Of a stretch of 64,000 bases of DNA, positions 57,167 to 64,000 are shown one piece after another. The stretch is from Magnolia sinica (taxonomy: Eukaryota; Streptophyta; Magnoliopsida; Magnoliales; Magnoliaceae). Within the stretch, counting starts at the first letter, position 1, and every line of letters begins with the position of its first letter. Made by a program: the position numbers and the translations under genes. Below the pieces are notes generated by a model. The model did not search any database. It was not told the origin of the DNA and saw only the letters and a program-made list of their open reading frames with translations. The stretch spans positions 66,550,001 to 66,614,000 of the forward strand of contig NC_080588.1 in the NCBI RefSeq assembly GCF_029962835.1. Direction: 5' to 3'.

Positions 57167-58184
57167 GTATATAATATCAATGCACTTACAATCATTTTAG
57201 TACTATCAAAGGACATGATCAGAGTTAAATATAGCGTTTGATTCATATCTAGGGTCCTATAATTTTCACCCATTAGGAGAGCTGGTGGGCCCCACCCATG
57301 ATCTGCTACAATGAGAAAATTTCCTGAGTTGACATGGTAGTTAGATCAGAGCCATTGGGTTCATATAAGATGATAATCATAGTATGGATGAAGTAAAGAT
57401 GGTGATGGTTGATTATAAGTTCTAGTACTAGTGTGCAAAGACAGCTAGTTGGATCACTAAGTTATGGTCTCGTCCGATTCGGGCACTACTACAGCCATGC
57501 AATGTTTGCATGACATGTAAACTTTGCTAGAGCTCGGCCACAAGCCGATCCATTTGTCATCTTGGCAACACTGCAGGAAGAAAATAGAAAATCACCAATT
57601 TACAGTACGTGTGCCCACTTGATGAGTGAATCAGCCTGATTTTCGTCCAAGTTGATCTTCATGTCAGGCCTAACTACACATGGGCACTACTTCTATAAGT
57701 TCATGTACGCTTATGTGGACCGTTTAATCACGTCTTTTATTTTCATTTTCATTCGAAGACCATAGATGATACAAGCAGGATTATCCAACCAAATGGGCCA
57801 TCCGCAGTAGGGCCCACCAAATGGGTTATCTGGTCATGTATTTGTTACCCATTGATAGGCTAGGTTCAGGCCAAGAATGCTTGGTCCGTTTCAGATTCTG
57901 GCTGGGTTCACCCTCAAACTAACTTGGACTAGGTCACAGACTAGGTGCTGATCCGAAAATCAGACTCATTGATGTCATTGACTTTGATTAATGTGCATTT
58001 TGTTGTAGAAAAACACTCGAGCAAGAATGATACAGGACAAAGCCAAACTCAGGAAGATGTGATAGTGGTAGGCGTAACTAGGGAAGATTACTCCAGATAA
58101 TAATAATAAATAAATAAGGATGAATAAAAGAGGAAGTTGGGTGACTAGTATGGGTGATGGGAGATCGCCAGACAAAATAAAAAA
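57167..58184 (+). other. 3' flank of copy C
   Basis: 57167-57860 matches the flank of copy B (18068-18554) and ends the duplicated unit. 57861-58184 is anonymous sequence. No gene or clear polyadenylation signal. Confidence 0.55.
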
Positions 58185-58480
58185 TCGCGAATTAGCGACG
58201 AAAAAGATCCGTCGCTAAATAATAAACGACGGATTTCTTTGTCAGTTTTCCAAGTAGCAAATTCTTTGCGACGAATAGGATCCGTCGAAAAACTTTAAAA
58301 TCCGTCCGTAAACTATGAAAAAATCCTCTTGAATTATTCGTCATTACAAAATTTGGCGACAGATATAGTCCATCGCTGATATTAGGAGACGCGACAGACC
58401 TCAAATCCGTTGCTGATTTTCAACTCGTTCAAAAATTACTGACGGATTTGGTCCGTCGCTAAAATATCTGCGAATATAAA
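58185..58480. repeat. Array of GCGACGGA / TCCGTCGC motifs
   Basis: At least eight direct and inverted copies of a motif close to TTAGCGACGGAT lie in 300 bp (for example 58191, 58207, 58227, 58267, 58290, 58370, 58441, 58452). Such arrays are typical of the subterminal regions of CACTA (EnSpm) transposons, but CACTA termini were not located. The AT-rich stretch 58480-58950 holds nothing recognisable. Confidence 0.5.
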
Positions 58481-58959
58481 AAAAACACAACATTAGATTT
58501 GTTTTTATTTTTTTATTTTTAATCTTACACCTGATAATCATTCAAAAATAATTCACAAGATTGTTTAATAAGAATCACATTCACAAAATTCAAAAGGTTG
58601 GGCTAAATATGAAAGTGAACTAAATATCATTGCGTTTAGATGCTTAGGCCTAAATAAGAAACTAAACTAAATATATAGTGAAGTGCCAAAATTAGGTCAG
58701 ATACTGATGAAATAAGTTAATGTAAAGAATATCATTTGCCTTGAAAACTAAACAAATGATCATCATAATTTTATCCCATCAATTAAAATATAAATCCAAG
58801 AGATACATTTATTCTCAATATTTCTACAAACATCCAAATAAAACATAATACAATCGTAACAAAAGGGAAATGGTAAAGATGATATATAGAACATATAAGT
58901 TGCTTCCATTGATGTCACATTGTGAATGCTAGTATGATAGTCCTGTACATTGAGAGATT

Positions 58960-59200
58960 GCTTTTTTTTTTTTTTTTTTGTTAGCTTGTTAGTATACCCA
59001 TTGTCAGTTCACACTTCACTGTTAGCCACCCCCTCTAGGGAATCGATACCAATACCTGTGTTGAAACGAGGTATCTCAAAACGAGGTTCACACTTCACTG
59101 TTAGCCACCCCCTCTAGGGAATCGATACCAATACCTGTGTTGAAACGAGGTATCTCAAAACGAGGTTCACACTTCACTGTTAGCCACCCCCTCTAGGAAC
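58960..59200 (-). repeat. Reverse SINE end amplified as a 79-bp tandem repeat
   Basis: A poly-T run (about 58963-58979) followed by the complement of the SINE at 17449-17552. The unit starting TTCACACTTCACTGTTAGCC recurs at 59008, 59087 and 59166, an exact 79-bp period with 2.4 copies. 59200-60340 contains GTGGGGCCCATG-type repeat pieces and AT-rich sequence without a gene. Confidence 0.8.
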
Positions 59201-60344
59201 ATTGAGGGACATTGCATTAATACATATATGATGCTTCAAAATGGATGGATGGTATGGATACAATACATATATCATAGTGGGGCCCATGAAACTTGGTGAT
59301 GTCCATTCACCACCATGCAATCAGCTTCAGATTTTTTCTCCCTCTCAAATCCATGCGGGATTCACTCTAGCAGTTGTAAATCCAACGGGATTGGGATACA
59401 TGTTTGGTCCGTGGGATTAAATGGTATTGAATTGTATTAGAAGGGATTAACACCATTATTGGACAATGATTGCATGTCTGGAAATTCTATGGTATTTTGG
59501 CCATCCAATCCCATGTTTGAGATAAAATTCTTGCAATGGGAAAAACACTGGATTTAGCAAATTTTTGCTTGATGGACCATGGAATTGTAATCAACGAACC
59601 AAATTCACAACGGATGTCTATCACTTGTACACATATAACCAGAATATCACATGTAAAGAGTGTGTATGGATGGATGGCATGGATAAACACATGCATCAAT
59701 GTGTGGCCCACATTATTATGATTGGTCCACATTATTACTAATGTTATTGCTGCATTAAATGTAGTTTGTGATAATGTGGCCCAATCACACCACAACAGAA
59801 ATGTTTTTCCAAACCATCCGAATTCAAAATGAAAATACTGGGATCTAACAAGAACAATCAGGAGCTTATAGTGGACATTGTAATACCTTAAAATAAATAA
59901 ATTAATTAATAAAAAAATAGACACGAAAGAATTGGTTGTGTTTTTCACAGAGTATGATACTGAATTTATATGAGAAGAAAGATTATAATGAAATCGAATC
60001 TATTCTAAATAAATTTGACAAAAAAAAAATGAATAAAAAAGAATTTGTGGAAATCATATTTTCCTAATAATATTGAATTCATTGAAAATACATGGTAAAT
60101 AAATTCTAAATTTATTCAAAAAAAATTAAAATTATTTTAGGACTCTCTAACCCTTAAAAGACTTTTAAAATAATAAAATTTATTACTTAAGTAATAAATT
60201 TTAACTTAAAACTGAAAAATAACTCCAAAATAATCTATTCTTAGAAAATCATCCAAGGGGCATTGGACAACATTTAAATCACATGACCAATGGCTTTCCA
60301 ACTATGTATTTTATAGACAACGGATTCACCAAGTTATGGCTGTC

Positions 60345-60938
60345 AAAGGCTATGATGCACGCTATGCCTTTTCTTTTACATCTCGACCCATACTGCCTCT
60401 TGATTTCAGCCACCCATGCAATTTTTCTTGACTTGTCTTACATCAACAACTGAGGTCCATCTAAGGATGGGGCCCACCAGATGTAAGGATTGAATGCATT
60501 AAACGAGTCAACTCAACTCAACTGAGTTCTGAGTCAAGTCTGTTCCTCGATCGCGTTTTTAAACTAGCTCTAATACCTCGTGTTCCAACTGGGCTGACCC
60601 AGCAGAAGTCTTTTCTCCTCCGAACCATCAGCTAAGAAACAGAATCCAGGCCCAACCCAGCCCATGGAGTCATTATTTGTGCTTTTTGGGCTAGGCCGGA
60701 CAATTGGGGCCCATCAAAGCCCAGACCATTGCTGTTGCACGACACTGTTCACACCGCTCTCGTGGATTGGGAATGGCGTCCAAGCAACCAGACGCTTGGC
60801 TTTAAAGCCATAAACGTAAAAAATTCAGAGAGAGAGAGAGAGAGAGAGAGAGTACTTAGTCTCTAATGCAAGGAAAGAGATCTCATATAAATTCCAATCA
60901 ACCATTTGATCCTGATACCTTTCATCAAGGCTGTAAAG
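60345..60938 (+). promoter_or_regulatory. Promoter and leader exon of lyase copy D
   Basis: Contiguous version of the shared promoter: AGGCTATGATGCACGC, CACCCATGCAATTTTTC, GATGTAAGGATTGAATGC, CTAGGCCGGACAATTGGGG, GTTCACACCGCTCTCGTGG, palindrome GGCTTTAAAGCC (60798-60809), (GA)n (60828-60851), GTACTTAGTCTCTAATGC and TATAAA (60896-60901). The leader exon probably ends at 60938. Unlike B and C it has no transposon in this block, so it is the best guide to the ancestral layout. Confidence 0.65.
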
Positions 60939-61073
60939 GTGAGAGATGGAGATTTTGTATCTTGAATTTTTATCGTGTTTTTACATGGGATTTGCATGTT
61001 TCAATTGAAAATTGCCATTTTTTTCTATTCTAGTTTCAGGCCAGTTCGCAACATCATCAGCGGTTCAGGGGCC

Positions 61074-61115
61074 ATGTCGGCTCTTGGGGTACATTTGCAG
61101 ATACAAGACAAGCAC
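61074..61115 (+). CDS. Rhamnogalacturonan lyase copy D, exon 1 (gene continues beyond window)
   Basis: 42 nt encoding MSALGVHLQIQDKH, followed by a GTATTC donor and matching exon 1 of copy C (MSPIGVHLQIQDKH) in length and phase. A leader-intron acceptor (TTTCAG) lies at 61039. Intron 1 fills the remainder of the window. It shares blocks with intron 1 of C up to a point about 130 bp before exon 2 of C, so exon 2 of D should start roughly that far beyond base 64000. Whether the rest of the gene is intact cannot be seen. Confidence 0.75.
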
Positions 61116-61671
61116 GTATTCATTTCTCCTACTTTTGCATCTGATTCTCCGTTTCCTATTTTCTTTACAATCCTAAGGTGAAAACTGCATCATTTTTTGT
61201 TCATATAAAGAAGGTTCGATTAATGATCTGGACCATCTTCACGTAAGACCCACCTTTAATTATTTTTTTATCCCTTTCAAAAGATCACATTGAGTAGATA
61301 ATGGCCATATATTAACCATTCAATGAATTGTTAGGAAGTGGACCATCTATATTAATTATAATTGAGAATCTGCAATCACTAATCCAGACTGTCGATCATG
61401 TTGGCCCATCTTTGATTGCCCATTTGTCTGACTAGTCAATTTGATCAGACGATCCTAACCATATTATCAATGGCTAGGAGAATGAGCAATGCATATAGAT
61501 TAAAATAGAAAATAGAGATCTAAAGGTCATTGATTTGGACTATCCGTGATGTGGGTCCGCCTTTGATTGCTAAGTATAAGATGAAGCGCTAAAATAAATG
61601 AGATAAGTGAGGGGAATGACTTGATATTATAAATATTAGGTTCTCCCAATGCATTAAACAATATTTCTTAG

Positions 61672-63624
61672 TGTTGATGCAGTTTCCGGCTCACCCCCTT
61701 GGCTATACGAACACCCTGCATAGGAAGAGGACAAAGGAGACCCTGCCAGGGGACCCTCCGATGCCAAACTCAGGCTTGGAATCCGGGTCTAGTGGTTTGA
61801 TAGAGGTTTTTGGGGTGAGAATGTGTGTAACAGATTGAGGGCGCCAGTTGGTGATGGTAGTGCCTTGTGGTTGAGAAGGACGCCAGTTTTTGTTGTTGGT
61901 TCGGTATGTGGGATTTGCAGTAGCTAGAAAAGGATGTGGCTCGAGTGGGATTGTTTGAAGAGAGGTTTCAAAATTGAGAAGTTTTTCGTGAAGTTCTTCA
62001 AAGGTGATAGAGGTATCTCTTGCTTGGACAGCGCGGACCAATTCTTTGTAATCATCACTGAGACTATCTAGGATTTTGTCTGTGATTTCTTCTTCATCAA
62101 TTGTGGCTCCAAGAAGAGTTAGATCATCTGCTCGAGTTTTGATGGTTTGCATAAACTCAGTGATGCCAAGGGAGCCTTTGGTGGTGTTTTTGAGTTGGTT
62201 TTTGATTTGTTTGATGTGGCCACGAGAGGGCTTAGCATCGGTGTTGGCTAGAATTGTCCAGGCTTGTCTAGAGGTTTTGCCTTGAGCTATGAAGGGAATA
62301 ATTGTGGATGAGATGGAGCTAATGAGAGCGTTGAGGATCAGCTGGTCCTGTCTGGTCCATAGAATGTAACTGGGATTGGGGCTGGTTGTATTGGATTGTG
62401 TCAAGGTGGCTGGCGGACATAATTTGGAGCCATTAATATAGCCAAGAAGGTCATAGCCAATGAAGAGTATTTGGAACTGCAGTTTCCAGGAGAGGTAATT
62501 GGTAGAGGAGAGTTTGAGAGGAGCTTGAGCAGTAATGTTGATGCTGATGAGAGTTTGGTGTGGTTCATTGGTGTTGAGGATGGTTGCAGGGTTAGATTCG
62601 GTAGCCATAAGTGCTAAAGAACAGGGGAAGAGAAAGAAAAAAATAAAATAAAATTGGATCGACTTATACTACTTGTGATCGCTTTGATACCATGACAGAT
62701 TGAGGAAATCAATTCCGTTTCTCATATACCTTTTGCAACAGTTAAATATACATGCGGATAAAAAACACATGTTTGAATTCCTAAACTATAGAGCAGATTG
62801 AAACTGCTCCCTAACTCTAAGGAACAAAAATTCAAAAAAAAAAAGAAGAGAAAATTCAAAAATAGAGAAAGAGAAACTTATGACGGCTGTCTGTTACAAT
62901 CCTATGACTGCTGATAGTGTGTACCTTTCATTGTTGGGTGTCTCCTATTTATAGAGGAGAAGTGATCCTTCAGTTTCAGGATCTTTGATTGTTATCCAAG
63001 ATAATCCCGAGATCTTAGATCTCTTAAATTTTTGGGATTAGGAGTGATCTTCCGAGGATCTCGGAAGGTGTATCTTCAATATTGAGCTGATTCCTTGGCT
63101 CAGTTCTGGATCAGATATGATGGCGAGTATCCAGAAGGGTATAACCGACGGAGCTTGGCTTAGTTAGGTTGGAATTCACCTTCTGATCATCGGCCGACCT
63201 TACAACGTCGGTTTGTCCGGGTGGCCCATACTAGCTAGTTTGTGCACCGGCCATATTATAGTCGACTGATGATGGCCAACCCTTAATCGGTTATCGACTG
63301 AGGTATGGTCAATCTGTAATCGTCCTATTACCAACTGGTGGCCGACCTACGACTGACTTAGCCTATACGTCGAGCTTGGGTCGAGGCAAAGTTTGGTCAG
63401 TTTGTACCCGATCCATACCAACCTATGGATCGAGTCGGTATTATGTGGCCTCTGAGGGGCTTTTTGAGTGTCCTTAAAGGTGCATCGGCCTCCTTAGAGG
63501 TTTCGCCTTTTGGCTCGAGACATATGGGTCTCGGTTAGGCTCGGCGCCTAGAAGGTCCGGGCCATGTCAGTAGCGTTGGTCCATTCCATAAGCCGACTTA
63601 TTGACTTAGATTTTCTCCCCAACA
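61672..63624 (-). mobile_element. Rearranged Ty1/copia element, gag only, in intron 1 of copy D
   Basis: Flanked by perfect TSD CTTAG (61667-61671 and 63625-63629); intron 1 of copy C shows the empty site (ATTTCTTAGCCTAATG at about 47501). The left end starts TGTTGATGCAG like the solo LTR at 14560, but only about 120 bp of LTR-like sequence precedes the gag end. The right side has a primer-binding-site complement (TTTGATACCA, about 62685) and about 930 bp of LTR ending CAACA. Protease, integrase, RT and RNase H are absent. Confidence 0.75.
61703..62608 (-). CDS. Copia-type gag protein, 301 aa, uninterrupted
   Basis: A clean minus-strand frame starting MATESNPATILNTNEPHQ. It has the copia gag signature: NYLSWKLQFQILFIGYDLLGY near residue 40, the LWTRQDQLILNALISS block near residue 85, and SRQAWTILANTDA and IKQIKNQLKN after it, as in the Retrofit/UBN2-like gag families. 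There is no zinc knuckle: the frame ends after a PLDPDSKPEFGIGGSPG tail that runs into LTR-derived sequence. With no pol it cannot move on its own but could be mobilised in trans. It is the only retrotransposon gene in the window without a stop. Confidence 0.8.
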   Translation of the reverse strand: MATESNPATILNTNEPHQTLISINITAQAPLKLSSTNYLSWKLQFQILFIGYDLLGYINGSKLCPPATLTQSNTTSPNPSYILWTRQDQLILNALISSISSTIIPFIAQGKTSRQAWTILANTDAKPSRGHIKQIKNQLKNTTKGSLGITEFMQTIKTRADDLTLLGATIDEEEITDKILDSLSDDYKELVRAVQARDTSITFEELHEKLLNFETSLQTIPLEPHPFLATANPTYRTNNKNWRPSQPQGTTITNWRPQSVTHILTPKTSIKPLDPDSKPEFGIGGSPGRVSFVLFLCRVFV

Positions 63625-63629
63625 CTTAG

Positions 63630-64000
63630 TACAATGAATTATGCAATAATAGATTGTTTTAATAAATCTATAATGTAATTCATAAGGCGCCATTCAAATT
63701 ACAAAAAGCCCACCAACAGATGGGAATGTAAAACCCATTCAATTGTGGACCCTGTATTTGATTGGTTGCACGTGGTGATCCATGCACACGACAATCAATA
63801 AGCCAAGGAGCTGAGCCCAGACCCAGCCCAGCTGCTGATTTGAGAAATAGGCTTAGGATGGTCTGGGCCCGACATACATATATATAAACCGCTCATCAAC
63901 GGTAAATAAGTCTGCGATGATGGCTCTAATCATAGGGCCTTTAGACAATTTACAAGCCCATTCCAAATCTATTAGTAATTGGGCTCCAACAGGGGACTGG
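63630..64000 (+). other. Intron 1 of copy D, right edge
   Basis: Matches 47505-47880 of copy C: TGGTTGCACGTGGTGATCC, AGCCAAGGAGCTGA, GGGCTTAGGATG-like, AATTGGGCT. No exon within the window. Confidence 0.6.

Noticed and set aside
58975..59198. CRISPR-like direct repeats
   Set aside because: The 79-bp units are contiguous without variable spacers and derive from a SINE; the sequence is a plant nuclear genome.
59487..59948. 153-codon minus-strand frame
   Set aside because: AT-rich intergenic DNA with GTGGCCCACATTATT repeats on the other strand; hydrophobic reading without any family resemblance.

Overview
The window is nuclear DNA of a flowering plant. It has spliced genes with GT-AG introns, a very high load of LTR retrotransposons and dispersed repeats with GTGGGCCCCACCATGATGTATG-type cores. 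I associate that core with magnoliid genomes, but this is only an impression and the species is not identified. All real host coding sequence belongs to one family: plant rhamnogalacturonan (rhamnogalacturonate) lyase, polysaccharide lyase family 4, which cuts the RG-I backbone of pectin.

Four tandem, same-strand (+) copies can be traced. Copy A (left edge) is a pseudogene remnant: one frameshifted exon plus intron 12, which is split by a Ty3/gypsy element. Copy B (promoter about 6640-7842, exons to 18067) has 13 clean exons but has lost the usual first-exon ATG. Copy C (promoter 27845-38635, exons 38772-57166) is a full 14-exon gene of 650 codons with no break; its promoter and intron 1 are inflated by nested retrotransposons. 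Copy D (promoter 60345-60938, exon 1 at 61074-61115) runs off the right edge inside intron 1. Exon sizes and phases agree exactly between B and C except for a 12-nt deletion in exon 7 of B. Three promoters share a block with a perfect GGCTTTAAAGCC palindrome and a TATA box.

The rest is a layered transposon landscape, and many borders are fixed by target-site duplications (TSDs): Ty3/gypsy 599-6308 (TTGGC); a MULE-like 604-bp element 8899-9502 (9-bp ATATATTTA); a solo LTR 14560-15507 (GTTAG); a SINE 17449-17552 (13-bp TSD); a three-level nest 18555-25864 (repeat element, solo LTR with ACGAG, Ty1/copia); Ty1/copia 28019-37765 (ACATG) carrying a 2.9-kb Harbinger-like element (TAA); a gypsy solo LTR 39157-45039 (CAATC) carrying a Ty1/copia 39667-44848 (GTAAA); and a rearranged copia 61672-63624 (CTTAG). 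All pol regions seen are broken by stops or frameshifts.

The most unusual observations are: a conserved C-terminal KKKSSC-x-L-x tail that looks like a polybasic plus CaaX prenylation signal on a lyase expected to act in the cell wall; a possible new signal-peptide-like N-terminus in copy B formed by leader-intron retention; and the very different amounts of transposon in the promoters and introns of otherwise matching tandem genes. No rRNA, tRNA or CRISPR feature was found.
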